The notes beneath the pieces were generated by a model. The model was not told the origin of the DNA. It did no database searches and saw only the letters and a list, made by a program, of their open reading frames with translations. The translations under genes and the position numbers were made by a program. DNA of 64,000 nt from Pleurostoma richardsiae (taxonomy: Eukaryota > Ascomycota > Sordariomycetes > Calosphaeriales > Pleurostomataceae), in the NCBI GenBank assembly GCA_030052745.1, contig JANBVO010000026.1:62001-126000 (forward strand). Direction: 5' to 3'. Every line of letters begins with the position of its first letter. The stretch's first letter is position 1. Shown in pieces: positions 48,429 to 60,423 of the stretch.

Positions 48429-50224
48429 ATGCCACGCGCGCTGAATAAGGCCGGTAAGTATGGCTCTCTTCCGCTAGCCATGCCAGTAACTGACTGGATC
48501 AGCCTGGTATGTTCCTCCAGCCCCTAGACGCTTCATCAGTTCCGCATCATAACCATCGGCTCAAGCAACACCTGCCGACAGCGGAAAGTCAAATGTAAGG
48601 GGTTAATCTCGGTTGTCAGGTGCTGGACGTCCGTTTTGACGCTTCTAACGTAACATAGGCGACGAGGCAGTTCCGATATGTCAGCGATGTATCAACGCTG
48701 GACGATACTGTGACCGATCACAGAGGTCGTTGCAGTTCTACCATGACAGTCTCGACCGTTCCAGCAGCAATGCCGTTAAAGAGCCAGGTACTGAATCCGA
48801 GCCTTACAGTTGCCGAGCTTGACAAATGAAATGAGCTGCTAATCGAAGGTGCAGCAGCGAGGTTTCCCTCGCCGGACAACCCAAGGCACGCGCTACAGTC
48901 CCCTCGGATCACGGGCTTTTTCATGAACTACGTCCACAATCTTGCCCCGTGGTATGACCTAGGCGAGGCCTCGTTGACTTTTGGCGCGCAAGTAGCCGAG
49001 ATTTCACTGGGAGAGCCCCTACTGTTCGGCGCCATTGTCGCCTTGTCCGCGATGCACATGAGCAAGACAACAGCCAAGTCATCGCGAGAAGCTGCGGAGT
49101 TCTACCACAGGCACTGCATCAGGTTGCTTATAGACCTTGATGAGACAAACAAATTGTTGGAAGAGGGCGTGGCCCTCGCCGCTGCCTGCCTGCTTCGGTC
49201 ATACGAGATCCTTGATGGTAAGTGTGCGATGTCGCGCCTGTGACGGTCTTGAAAGCTAACTCTACACAGAGGATATTGATCCCAATCGGCACCTTCAGGG
49301 GGCCTATTCTTTAGCGTCGCATCAGAGCATCCCTGATGTCCTTCCCAGGAATGCGGTCTTTGCGGCGGGCTTCTTCAACTACCTTCGTGAAGACATAACA
49401 TTCAGCCTCTTTGCAGAATGTCCGCTCAAGATCGACCTGGAGCCGATTCCGTGGGTCACTGACTTCCCCTCGGACCACAGTTATCTCAATGCTGTTACCT
49501 TGATTTTGGGACAGATTGTCAACGCCGTTTTCAGTACTCCGGTCCCCGGCCAGAAGCTAGCCGCCCTCTGCTCAGTCCTTCGATCGTGGCATGTTGGCCT
49601 GCCTGTGAGATTTCAGCCGTTCTCTAGAGCTTCGGATCCTGTTCCCCAAGCGCTTCCGCCATTGTGGATGTTGCAAGATTGCCACGGTAAGTAAGGTAAG
49701 CCCAGGTCGGAGGGTCTCTTGCAAGATGCCGCAGAATTAACATTATTATAGCTGCTGTGATGCATTACTACCTCGTCTCATTGACATTTCTGGTTTTGCA
49801 CCTTCCTGAGGAACATGTTCGCGACTTGACGGCTTGCGTGCAGCACGATCCCGATTGCGCACCATCAGACGAGGATATTCTAGAAAGCTGCGCCCTTGAA
49901 ATATGCGGAGCCGCTTTCACTGGAAACTCACCGCCAGTGCTCGTGAACGCATTCGGGCCAATGGCATACTGTGAGTGGCGGCTGTTGACCTTCTTAGGTT
50001 GTTCGGTTTGGTTGACGAGCATGACAGGCGGAAGATTTATCAGAACGAGAGCGCCACGGGAAGAACTAATTCGACGACTTGCGGGGTGCACCAGGGCAGT
50101 TGGATGGCCGGTCAGCCGGGTTATTGACAAGCTCCAACAATCTTGGGGGAAAGAGGACGAGACGAGACACTGTTCTCCGCTTAGGACACGGCGTCCTGCG
50201 CCAAACTCTACAATGACCAAGTAA
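48429..50224 (+). CDS. Fungal-specific transcription factor (Fungal_trans_2 type), zinc cluster possibly incomplete
   Basis: The C-terminal activator-like domain is clear. It reads ITGFFMNYVHNLAPWYDLGE near 48903-48965, LFGAIVALSAMHMSKT, and then DEDIDPNRHLQGAYSLASH after an intron near 49217-49270. WHVGLPVRFQPFSRASDP and, after introns near 49688-49750 and 49972-50028, GRFIRTRAPREELIRRL follow. Upstream, near 48575-48710, a zinc-cluster sequence can be read as NTCRQRKVKC, an intron, then GDEAVPICQRCINAGRYC. In this reading the first Cys of the CX2C pair is Ser (AGC). The joint between zinc cluster and activation domain contains stops near 48790-48835 that need another intron. The start at 48429 is a guess. 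It may regulate its flanking genes or may be decaying. Confidence 0.62.
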
Positions 50225-50495
50225 CCCGGCTGAGCGGATGAAGTCATGGGAGCTTCTTCGCAGGTTCGTGAACCTGGTTGCCGCTTGGGGATCCAGCGTC
50301 GCACGCTAGCCGCACCCGGCAAAGTATCCCGAGCTCGGGTTTGGGGGAAGGATGCGGAGAAAGAGACAAGCCCGAACTCGAGTATAAGAGAACTTTGAAT
50401 TCCCCATGGGGTTTTCGTGTCTCTGTTCCGATTGAGGCCTGCTTAATCCTTCGTCCTATTTCGTCTGTCGCTGCTCAGGCAATTTCTATTTGAGT

Positions 50496-51580
50496 ATGTC
50501 TCTTTTCAGGTTCCGTGTTCCTCTCCGCACTCTTGCCTCCAAGGCACGCTCCCTCGCGAAGGACGCTGGCAATTTGGCAGGTTCAAAACGGCTCTTGTCA
50601 TCGATTCCAGCGGTCATCCGACCCTCTGAACAGGAGATTAAGGCCAAAACTCTCAATGCCCGGAATCTGGAGACTGCGGTCAGACACGTCCACCAAGATG
50701 GGCTGGTCGTGGTTGAGGGCGTTATTCCCCATGAGCACATTGACGCGCTGAACGAGAAAATGGTCGAAGATGCACGAATCTTGCAAGCCAAAGGGGAGGA
50801 CGGGCCTTTTAACTACAACCAAGGAAACCTGCAGCAAGATGCTCCTCCCATAGCGGAGTACTTCTACCCATCCATTTTCACAAGTCAGTCAACAGACTTA
50901 CTACAAAACCCGCAGCGTGACTAACGCGTACTCACAATCTGTCAGATCCCATGGCAACACAGGTCACCACGGGTGTCCTAGGCCCCAAGCCAAAGTGGAC
51001 TTTCTGCTCCGCAAACGCAGCCATGCCTCCGCTCCCGGGAACCTCTCCGCAGAGGCAGCCAGTCCACTCGGACGCCGACTTCGCACACCCTGTTCACCCC
51101 TTTGCATTGGTTGTCAACGTGCCGCTGGTGACCATGACGCCACAGAACGGGTCTACCGAGATATGGCTCGGCACTCAGAATTTTGGACAGGGTGCGCAAG
51201 AGGGCAAGCATGGCGAGCGTGCGAGCGGCAGGATCAGGGAAGAATACCTCCGGGAGCGGGCCGAGACGCGTGGGCCGGCCCAACCGGTCGTCAAGAAGGG
51301 TAGCTTTGTTATTCGGGATCTAAGGCTATGGCACGCGGGGATGCCGAACACAATGGAGGAAGTGCGGATCATGCTGGCGTTCATCCACTTCGCGCCGTGG
51401 TACCGCAACCGGATGAGGCTAGAACTTTCTGAGGACGTACGGCCGGTCCTTGAGGCGTTGGACCGCAAAGGCGAGCTTGGGCTAGAGACGCCAGTCGACT
51501 GGGTGTCGAGGGAGCATGCTCTATCGACGTACCTGAACAGGGGCTTCGGGAACAGCTACGACTTTAACCAGGAGCCATAA
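50496..51580 (+). CDS. Phytanoyl-CoA dioxygenase-like (PhyH) Fe(II)/2-oxoglutarate oxygenase
   Basis: Non-haem iron oxygenase of about 340 residues. The start ATG is at 50496, followed by a basic, Ser/Ala-rich leader (RFRVPLRTLASKARSLAK) that could target mitochondria. One intron (about 50890-50946) joins YPSIFT to NPMATQVTTGVLG. The iron ligands are visible as His-x-Asp in PVHSDADF and the distal His in DLRLWHAGMPN. The 2-oxoglutarate-binding Arg is likely in EEVRIMLAFIHF. The helical N-terminus (HVHQDGLVVVEGVIPHEHID) is the standard entry to the family. Fungal members often serve secondary metabolism or hydroxylate small acids. It follows the transcription factor by 270 bp on the same strand. 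Substrate unknown. Confidence 0.85.
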
Positions 51581-51849
51581 TCCCTCTGAACGCGAGTCCC
51601 CGTACATAGCAACGTGATTTACCAGGTAGAAGAGCAGCAACTCATTCGTCGAAACTATCCTGCATAGCCCGCACTAGTATGATATGGCCTTGAACATCGT
51701 ATGGACGCTGACTAAATTACTGTATGAAGCTAAGCTGTAAGGTATTAGTTACTCTAAAGGTAGGGGAAGTGCAAGGCAACACTATTATGTAAGATCTGAC
51801 TGACGTCACCTACTTAATTGTAAGCGTACAGCAACATTGTCAACAATTG
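51581..51849 (+). other. Short AT-rich intergenic region
   Basis: Sequence between the PhyH gene and tRNA-Arg, probably the PhyH 3' UTR. Nothing else is seen. Confidence 0.3.
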
Positions 51850-51922
51850 GGCTCTGTAGCGTAATGGCTAACGCGTTGCTTTCCGGTGGCAAAGATTCCA
51901 GGTTCGAGTCCTGGCAGGGTCG
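51850..51922 (+). tRNA. tRNA-Arg (anticodon CCG)
   Basis: The 73 nt fold as a cloverleaf: acceptor GGCTCTG/CAGGGTC, D arm within TAGCGTAATGGCTAACGC, anticodon stem TTGCT/GGCAA with loop TTCCGGT (anticodon CCG, reading CGG). The T arm is CCAGG-TTCGAGT-CCTGG and the discriminator is G. The internal promoter boxes A (TAGCGTAATGG) and B (GGTTCGAGTCC) are both intact. There is no intron; CCA is not encoded. Confidence 0.93.
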
Positions 51923-51928
51923 TCTAAT

Positions 51929-51938
51929 TCTTTTTTTT
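51929..51938 (+). terminator. RNA polymerase III terminator of tRNA-Arg
   Basis: A run of T residues (CTTTTTTTTGG) begins about seven bases after the tRNA 3' end, the usual pol III stop signal. Confidence 0.75.
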
Positions 51939-52337
51939 GGTCGTCATGTTGACCTTTGATGTACCTCACCTGTCTGTGATTCTAGGTGCGTCTTCCAATA
52001 CTGAAATTTCTCGGTTCTCTAGGGGTTTGTGAGCTCACGACTGCTCTTCCATTCATTTTTTTTTCTCTAGTGAAGCTGATTTCAATTTCCCTAAATACTG
52101 ATACGTTAGTTATTGAAGGTACCAAAGTTAGTTATTCTCTGGGAAAAGTGCCCGAGCTTTCTCTAGTTCTGGACCCCGCACGTGCCCCACCAGAAACCAA
52201 GAGGCGAGAAAGCACCACCACTTCATCAAGCGAGCGGCCTTGTCTCGCTTGGCCTCGCCCTTCTCTGCTCTCCACAGCATCCGAGATCTGGTCTTTTCCT
52301 GTCTACAAGCACTGCTGCGGGTGCCATTTCTCTTGCC
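51939..52337 (+). promoter_or_regulatory. Promoter and 5' leader of SRP54
   Basis: About 400 bp between the tRNA and the SRP54 start. A frame from 51986 is open for 132 codons, overlaps the real start in another frame and shows no conserved features, so I treat it as leader sequence. The final 150 bp are pyrimidine-rich. Confidence 0.4.
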
Positions 52338-54021
52338 ATGGTTCTGCAAGACCTCGGCCGCCGCATCAATGCGGCTGTGTCTGACCTGACGCGAGCCCCG
52401 AACTTGGACGAGAAGGTCAGTGATGAGATCCCCCTGGCCGTCGACGTCGGTCGCCCCGGGGCCACTTCCCTTGACGACTTCCCCCCTGCCTCTGCATAGA
52501 TGTGCATCGATGCCAATGCTAACAGGCCTCCTGCCATGACAGGCATTCGACTCGATGCTGAAGGAGATATGCGCCGCCCTGCTCGAGGCCGATGTCAACG
52601 TGCGGCTGGTTGGCCAATTACGAAAGTCGATACGTTCCACTGTCAACTTCAAAGAACTCCCTCCCGCCATCAACAAGAAGCGCTTGATTCAGAAGGCCGT
52701 GTTCGATGAACTTGTACGCCTTGTCGACCCCCACGCCGAACCCTTCAAGCCCAAGAAGGGCAAATCCAACGTCATCATGTTTGTCGGCCTGCAAGGCGCG
52801 GGAAAGACGACCACGTGCACGAAGTTGGCTCGGCATTACCAGAGCAGAGGCTTTCGCGCGTGTCTCGTGTGCGCTGACACCTTCCGAGCCGGTGCGTTCG
52901 ACCAGCTGAAGCAGAACGCTACAAAGGCCAAGATACCCTACTACGGCAGCTTGACGGAGACGGACCCCGCCGTCGTAGCGCGGGAGGGCGTGGATAAGTT
53001 CCGCAAGGAGCGGTTCGAGGTCATTATAGTCGACACCTCCGGCCGGCACAGGCAGGAGGCGGCACTGTTCCAGGAGATGGTCGACATCCAGAGCGCCATC
53101 CGGCCCGACGAGACCATTATGGTGCTTGACGCGAGCATCGGCCAGCAGGCCGAGGCACAGGCCAAGGCCTTCAAGGAGGCCGCTGACTTCGGGGCCATCA
53201 TCATCACAAAGACTGACGGCCACGCCAGTGGTGGCGGTGCCATCTCCGCCGTCGCCGCGACGCACACGCCCATCGTTTTTATCGGCACTGGCGAGCACAT
53301 GCTCGACCTCGAGCGCTTCGCCCCGCAGCAGTTCATCTCCAAGCTGCTCGGCATGGGCGACATGGCCGGTCTCGTCGAGCACGTCCAATCACTCAAGCTG
53401 GACCAGAAGGAGACCATCAAGCACATCACCGAGGGCATCTTCACGATTCGCGACCTGCGCGACCAGCTGCAAAACATCATGAAGATGGGACCACTCTCTA
53501 AGATGGCAGGCATGATACCCGGCATGTCCAACATGATGCAGGGCATGGACGACGAGGAGGGGTCCCTTAAGCTGAAGCGCATGATCTACATCTGCGACTC
53601 CATGACGGACAAGGAGCTTGATTCCGACGGCAAGATCTTCATCGAGCAGCCAACCCGCATGACGAGAGTGGCTCGGGGCTCCGGAACTACCGTTCGCGAG
53701 GTTGAGGACCTACTTACGCAGCAGCGTATGATGGCCGGTATGGCCAAGAAGATGGGCGGCAATATGAAGAATATGCAGCGAGCTCAGGCCAGCATGGCCG
53801 GCGGCAACAAGGCCCAGCAATTAGCGGCCATGCAGAAGAGGCTGCAGAGCATGGGCGGGCCTGGGGGGGGCGGCGGGGGCATGCCAGACATGGGCAGCCT
53901 GATGAAGATGCTTGGCGGCGGCGGGGGCATGCCAGGCGGGATGGACATGCAGGCAATGATGAGGCAGATGGGCATGGGCGGTATGATGGGCGGACAGGGA
54001 GGCCGCGGCGGACGTCGATGA
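52338..54021 (+). CDS. SRP54: Signal recognition particle 54-kDa subunit
   Basis: GTPase subunit of the cytosolic SRP. It binds signal peptides emerging from the ribosome and hands the complex to the ER receptor. The start at 52338 ([17 protein letters not shown]) and intron 52414-52542 give about 518 residues, the normal size. The N domain reads [21 protein letters not shown]-domain motifs are G1 [31 protein letters not shown]3 DTSGRH and G4 [11 protein letters not shown]. The M domain starts near [19 protein letters not shown] and has the RNA-binding [13 protein letters not shown]. The tail is unusually rich in Gly and Met ([17 protein letters not shown] repeats), matching the signal-peptide groove and a flexible end. 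A core gene, strongly conserved. Confidence 0.97.
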
Positions 54022-55342
54022 ATACCAGAGTAAAAGAATTGTCACGGCACACGGAATATGTGCGCCTTCATCCTAGTTTGAGGTTGCTGTGCCTAAGATC
54101 TGTGGTCTTCGGTTAGGGCGAAGGCGGTATTGCATTGCCTGGCGTTTGGGAAGGGAGAGGTCAGTTGCTGAAGACATAGGATACATGTAAGGCGGCCAAC
54201 AGGCTGCCTCTAGGCTGCGTCGACGACCCGCTCCTCATAACCTTGACCCTTCCGGCCATTTCGATCTATTGTGCTCACAGTATCATTCCCCCGAAGGCTC
54301 GGCTATCTTAGTTTGTTGCCCTTGCGTCTATTCCAGTGCAAGATGCCGAGACAGGCACCGCAGCAAAAGAAATAATGCCGGCCTCGGTGGCCTGTGAGAA
54401 CAGGGAGGATGAGTCGACGTCCGCATAGCAACTCCTGGTGTCCATGGCACCTTTAGTCGGAATGTCGATCCTGTTGCCGACGGCCGGTCGTCAACCACGC
54501 CGATGATGGCGGATCCGTCAACAACAACCATGCTGTTCTCATACGCACACTGCGGCTTGGAACCAGCGAGGGATAGCCCTAACCTCGCTTCATTATCCAG
54601 GATCCAGCTCAGTCACGCCAGCCATCCGTTGGACCACAAATTCCAGCGATCTCCAAAATTATGGCTTCGGCACACCTGGCAGTCAAGCAGCCTGTCCTGG
54701 ATGATCCGGCATAGCTCTGCCGCATCTGCCTTTTCGTGGACTCATCGGAAGCAACAGGGAGATAGCCTATAGGGTCGCTCTGGTCCTTTTCCCTTGCGAC
54801 CTTTGATATATTGTGAAGCCAGGGACTCTGCTTTGTAAGGTAGCAGCGAGCCATGGACGAAAGGTGGGTGTAGAGACTGAGACCAAACCGCCCTAGACAA
54901 GCATACACGATTTAGTCCCTCCTTCCATAGAGTTCACCGCAGTCGGGGCTTTTTACTCGATCAGCACCAGTACTACCGTCCTACACGATTGAGAGATATA
55001 TAGAAACATCTGAGTGGTCCAGTTGAGCAGATGACTACCAGAGGGAACAAGGCTGTTCAGTACTATACTTCAACAAGCCGCCAGTCCTAAGAGGCCGATC
55101 GGAAGTTTAACGTCCATGAACCTCGGAAACTTTACTCCGGCAATGGACTGTGACTCAAAAAAGGCCACTTCCAAATGAATAACGGTTTCGCTTCGTCGTT
55201 TACTTTAGCCGGATACTCGCAGAAGTCTTGTACGTCGTAGCTAGTCTGAGACGTTGGATTTGGTGGCAGTACCCTCCTAAACATCATAAGATAGGCCATC
55301 CTAGACTTTCGAATTATTTATACCCCCGAGTCACTGGAACCC
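54022..55342. other. Gene-poor interval after SRP54
   Basis: About 1.3 kb. A minus-strand frame at 54609-54908 (99 codons) and another at 54328-54531 show protein-like composition but no motif I recognise; they could be remnants of a regulator or oxidoreductase. No RNA gene or repeat is seen. Confidence 0.35.
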
Positions 55343-55800
55343 ATGGTTAGGTCCCGATTCATGAAGTCACTTATATTGCTTCCTTTTGTAACACTTGTGT
55401 ATGTGACGAGACATAATAAAGATGCTATTCCTACCACTTTTAGTCGCTGGGGCTGTCTTCACTCATACCTATGCGGAGAAATACATCATCGAGTTGGCTT
55501 CTGTCGGCAATTTCCTGAATTTGGACGTGTGGACGAGTAGCTAAGCTAACTTTGACTGCAGGATACGGACCTTGCAGCCTTCTGAAATCTGATGAACAAG
55601 GGGGCTGCGAAATTACCGAGGAGCTCACATCAGCCCCCGAAATATTCTATGGGGGAGGGGTGGATACCGAGTCTCAGGATGTCGATACCCTGGAAGCCCT
55701 GCCCGGAGTCGTGGGAGTTTGGCCCGACCAGGTTATAACTTTGCCGGGCTGTGTATGCTGGGCCTTGCTAGACAGCGATGAGAGACGAGATTCGAGATGA
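55343..55800 (+). pseudogene. Orphan subtilase propeptide (inhibitor I9-like) remnant
   Basis: A signal-peptide-like start at about 55422 (MLFLPLLVAGAVFTHTYA) is followed by EKYIIELASVGNFL, the first strand of a subtilisin-type propeptide. After an in-frame stop the next frame continues (55552 onward) with GYGPCSLLKSDEQGG, then EIFYGGGVDTESQDVD and LEALPGVVGVWPDQVITL. That is the propeptide's second half up to where the catalytic domain should begin. No Asp, His or Ser protease motif follows before the next gene ends at 56021. The frame change has no good intron to explain it. Most likely a truncated, decayed secreted protease gene; a stand-alone I9 inhibitor is a less likely alternative. Confidence 0.55.
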
Positions 55801-56020
55801 CCTATCCCCCAACCTATCAGGTCAGGACGCCATCTGCGGTGTATTTGAGGACATCCCCTTTTTACTTGCTAGTTCATCCCGGCCTTGCTCGCTGCTCGAG
55901 GCAAATTTCTACACTCGCACGCTCAACCACCGTTAAATGAGGCGTGCAGATGCGTATGCCAGTGCTGCAATGTGAATATAATGCTCTTGTACGGTGCATA
56001 TGTGCATTATAACCTAGTAT

Positions 56021-57943
56021 TTAACTTATGCGATCAGGCTGCTTCTCGACGTCTATGCTCGAAGCCCCCTCGCCATCTGTTGTATCAGAATGTTCCGCCT
56101 TGTTGGCCTGGCGTTTCTGTGTTGCTCCCATCAGTATGTTCTCTTGGGCACGGCCATTCTTCTCCCCTTGGGCCCCCGGCACCTCAGGAAGGGCGTGCGC
56201 ACTCGCGGCCGCCCGCTCCGGAACGACGTCCTCCGGTGGTTCGAGGCCCCTGTCTTTGATGAAGAATGTTCCTATGAACGCTGCGCCGATCAATGGCACC
56301 TGCAATATGAAAACAGCCCGGCTGGCGGCCATGTAAGCATCTAACACCCTGTCTCTATCTGCTGCTGGGAGTTCTGTCGGCCGCGTGTACGTCTGACGTG
56401 CGAGGTACTTGTACTCGGGTGGGAGATTCGATTTGAGGGCGGCCTGGAGAACGGCGGCGGACACTGCCAGCCCGACCGCGCCGCCGGCGGCTCGAAAAAA
56501 ATTCCGGTTGGAGATAATCACAGCTCGCCGCGACTTGGGTGAGTGTGCCTGTAGCGCGACTAATGTCGGCTGGAAGACACAGCCGACGCCGACGCCGATG
56601 ATCATGAGCGGTACGATGATCACGCCGACGCTTGTATGTCTACCGTACAGCAGTGTGAGGCCCGAGCCCCTGCAAGCGTCAATATCCGTAGTTATGTGTG
56701 ATGAAGAGGCGACTTACAATGTCCAAGTGCCAAACCCAAGCTGAATGACTTCGCCATACCGTTTACGTCGAGAAATATATTGTCCAGAGAGAATGGAAGA
56801 CACAGTCTGCACACCAACCAGGGAGGAATATATCGCGGCCGATATAAGAGCCTCATACCCGTGTGCATTCTGTAGATACAACGGTATATAGTATAGGTAC
56901 GCTTGGTAGACAGCTCCAAAGAGGAAGCTTTGCACGAGCATGACTACTACAACGGGGTTCTTGAAGAGTTGAACTGTTGATAAGAGGGTGAGTAGGACGT
57001 AAACATGGGCGTTCTAGGTCGCGGAATGAGATCACCTGGCATCATGGGGAGTCTTGCGATCTTCTTCTCTATGACGACGAAGAGCACCAGAGCGCAGGAG
57101 CCTATAACAAGCATAGCTATCACCATCGGCGAGTCCCAAGGAAAATACGAGCCACCTATGACCAGAGCAGACGATCATTAGATATCGGAAAGCCTTTGGT
57201 TTCATATAGCCAGGGACACACGCACCGCCCGATATGGGAATCAACAGGAATATAACAGCAATGGACGAGGTCAACGACCCGGCGTAATCGATCTTCTTGA
57301 GCCCGTCCTTAACCCCTGTCGTCGGCGGCTTGGAGGGGAGAAATATGCACGATGTCGCGAAGACGACGGCCGCCATAGGCGCCAGGGTATAGAAGAAAGC
57401 CCTCCAGGTGGTCCTCTCCACGAACACTGCGGCGAGGAAAGGACCGACGACGTTGCCGAGGCCGACCATAGAGCCGAGGATCCCTTGGTACTTACCGCGC
57501 TGTTCGAGGGTGACGACGTCCGAGACAATGATCATGGATAGGTTCGTGACGCCACCGCCCGCGATGCCCGCGACACCACGGAAGACGTAGAACATGGCGG
57601 CGCTCCGAGATAGGCCGCAGAGCAGGTCAGCAGCGACAAGTAAGCCGATGGCGCCAAGGTAGACGGCCTTGCGGCCGAAGATGTCAGAGAGACGGCCGTA
57701 GAGCATCTGAAAGGTCGTATTGGCGATGAGCGATGAAGTGCCGGCCCATGACACGGTACTCTCGGCGTGCAGGTCGGCCGCCAGGGTCGGCAACGCAACA
57801 CTAACGCCGTTCTGGTCCAGGAAGCAGATGAGTAGGGTGACGGCCAGCGTTGCGAAGACGACGATCAGCTGCGACCTGGGAAGAATGTTGGTCTGGTCAT
57901 GCAGAGCGCGCTCCGCCTTTTCCTGCCGGTCTTTGACGCCCAT
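56021..57943 (-). CDS. MFS drug:H+ antiporter, DHA2 (14-helix) type
   Basis: Plasma-membrane exporter of small toxic compounds. The start at 57943 gives a short cytosolic tail, then TM1 with LICFLDQNGVSVALPTLAADL (DHA2 motif D1-like). The loop signature YGRLSDIFGRKAVYLG, motif C-like GLGNVVGPFLAAVFVERTTWRAFF and the LPSKPPTTG loop follow. Introns near 57158-57225, 56965-57040 and 56668-56720 separate the later helices (FLFGAVYQAYLYYIPLYLQN; IIGVGVGCVFQPTLVALQAH; NRNFFRAAGGAVGLAVSAA). The long hydrophilic C-terminus ends EKQPDRIS. Several fungal members export secondary metabolites, but no biosynthetic gene lies next to it here. The substrate is unknown. Confidence 0.88.
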
Positions 57944-59210
57944 GGTGAGGTCCCTTGCTGTCCAGGTTATCGTCGTCGGAAAGGCGGGCTGGGCCGCATT
58001 ATCAACGTGAGATGTCCTTCAAGGAGTTGTGATGTTGTGCGGCACGTCGCAAGCCATGCCAACCACAAGTTCCAGGCTAAAGGAGAGGGTGTTGAAAACG
58101 TAGATGAGCCGGCTGGGAGATGACTGGCGAAATTTTCCCTGGGATATCGCGCAATGGAGATCAAGTACGGAGTGCCAGACCTACCTTAATTAACTCCCTG
58201 CGCTCAGTGGGTCACAGATAAGTGGTAGTCGGTCGCCGTCCACCAACGCTGCCGGCTCGGGACCGTTCTACGGAGTCGGGAGAAAGCTAGCCGAATCGGC
58301 ATATCCGGCAGACCATGGTACCATTCCATCCGACGAGCTTTATCTCCTTCACTTTTGGCGGCATATTTGCGACGCTAGCTGATACGACCGAGCGGTCTGC
58401 GAGAGCCTCCACTAAAAAAAAAGAAAACAAAAGGGGGGGTGGTTGAGCGATGCAGGGTCTGTTCTCGATGCCGCCATCGTGGTGTTGTTCCTGCTCGGAC
58501 TTCCGAACGGGATGGCAGGCGAAAGCGAAGGGCTCACGCGAGAATCGAGCATGATGAAATCTACTAGACATGACATTGGCTTGTCCGAATTAGGTAGCTG
58601 TGCGTTGTTGGGAGCTTGAAATGAGCCCGGCAACATCCGCGTTCGATCTACTAATGTCAACTCTCGCCGCGCAAATTCCGGCGTCGGCTTAGTGGTGATC
58701 CTGCCGATGCCCCCCTCTCGGGTGGCCCGTGTCGGATATCTGCCGCATCCGCCTAGCCTCCGGCTCTCCGCTTTCGGCTGCACCTCAGTCACCACTGTAC
58801 GCGTCGTCAGGGGTCTGCAAGGACGACAGTAGATCAGTGATGCGATCCTTTTAGTGGCTTACTCGCAAGGCTTAATTAGAAAGACGACCTGTTGTCTATC
58901 TTACTGTACGGGCTATAGGAAGCAGTATGTTATTGATACAGAATTTCACACACCCCCTAATACTCGGAGGCTTTTCCCCATGGTAGGCAATGCTTGAATC
59001 TTAAGAGGATAAACATCAAGATCCGACGCCATAGAGTATATGCCTTTCATAGTCATGGGGTGAGGAGTGAGGAATCAGCCGCAAACCCCGAGCGTGACAC
59101 CATTAATATAAGAATAAAGTACCCCACCTTAAGATGAGATCACTGTTGTCCCAGAGGAGGCGCTGGCTTGAAAAGAGAAAGGCTGTGATCTTGCCAGCCC
59201 AAGATTGTGC
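57944..59210. other. Intergenic region; no gene seen
   Basis: About 1.27 kb between the MFS start and the PAP2 stop. An A-rich/G-rich junction lies near 58413-58440. Short frames (for example 58412-58795 minus) lack family features. Confidence 0.4.
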
Positions 59211-60423
59211 TCAAACCATGTCGTCACCTCTTCGAACAGGACCTGACCCTACCGCCTTACGGGGAGGAGTGACACCGTTCCTGGCTGCACCACTCATACC
59301 GGCGCCATTGCCATACTTCTCGGCATAGGGGCCAGAGGCACCACTGGCACTACCCCAGCCGACCCGTCGGGTGAAGGTAGCGCCAGCTAGCTCTGGGTTA
59401 CCAAACTCGAAGGGGGCACCCCTGTTGAGGGGGATGTGATTCCAGCGCCAGTCCCAGATGGCAGCATAGCACATACGGTAGGCAGAGAATGCCATGACAG
59501 TTCCGATAATGGCGCCGGCGAGGATATCATACCAGTTGTGGAACTCATCAATGGTGAGCGCGCCGCCGATAAGTGTAGCCCCCAGGATTGGCATGTAGAT
59601 GACAATCAGCTTCCACATGGCCGGGTGGTAGTTGGAGAAGACCTTGAGCTTCGCGTTGAGGTATAGGTACAAATACACGAAGCCGGCGAAGGCAGCAGTG
59701 GTGTGGCCCGAGGGGAACGACTCGAGTGAGTCGTCAATCTGGTCTCTGTCTCCAGTGCAGATCTCGCGGGTAAAGTAGATTTGATTGAAGCCGGCGGCGT
59801 TGTAGCCGGAGCCGACAGCATTGGCAACCTGGGATGCATCTGGCTTGCAGACAGTCAGGAAATGGGGCCGGAGACCGCCAATGAGCCACTTGAGAAACAC
59901 CTGGAAGACGGCGGCGGTGATAAGGGAGTAGAGGAGGCCAATGATGCCGTTGTTGACATCCCAGAAGGACCGGATGCGAATCTGCATGACGAGAATGACG
60001 ACAATGGGGATGATCGAGGCGAGGAAAGCGGCGAGCCAGATGGGGACGATCTCTTTGCGCAGCGGATAGGCGAACTCGGGATACACCACCTCGCCGTCGG
60101 AGTTGAAGGTGACGGCGAATGAGCGACTTGGTGCCGGGTGCGCCTCATACACCTGCAGCAAGCAATCTGGGTTAGTGTGGGGGAACAAATGGCAGCGCGT
60201 TGCAAGCAGTTGGAGCACCGGGACAACGTACACCAAGACCAACGGCACCCATGCAGGCCATAGTGAGGATATCGAGCCATGTGACCCTCAGCCACTGGCC
60301 AAAGGAGGGCCGAGTCGCCATACTGTAGAAGGGATCTCGGGCAGAGTGGTGATGGTGAGGAGCGACGTTCCCGTTGCTGCTGGAAGCGGGACCGTCGCGC
60401 GGGCGACGGCTGAAGAAGCCCAT
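59211..60423 (-). CDS. PAP2-family lipid phosphate phosphatase (Dpp1/Lpp1-like)
   Basis: Integral membrane phosphatase acting on phosphatidate, diacylglycerol pyrophosphate or related lipid phosphates, in ER, Golgi or vacuole membranes. The start at 60423 (MGFFSRRPRDG) precedes a first helix. An intron (about 60154-60230) joins GAVGLG to VYEAHPAPSRSF. The three-part phosphatase signature is visible: KWLIGGLRPH, then SFPSGHTTAAFAGF, then DEFHNWYDILAGAIIG carrying the catalytic His and Asp. Five or six hydrophobic segments surround them. The C-terminal 60 residues are Gly- and basic-rich and cytosolic. Length is about 385 residues. The sequence cannot separate Dpp1 from Lpp1 type. Confidence 0.9.

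Noticed and set aside
51986-52384. 132-codon frame upstream of SRP54
   Set aside because: It overlaps the true SRP54 start in another frame and lacks conserved features; probably leader sequence.
52618-53388. 256-codon minus-strand open frame opposite SRP54
   Set aside because: Shadow of the strongly biased SRP54 coding frame; no independent motif.
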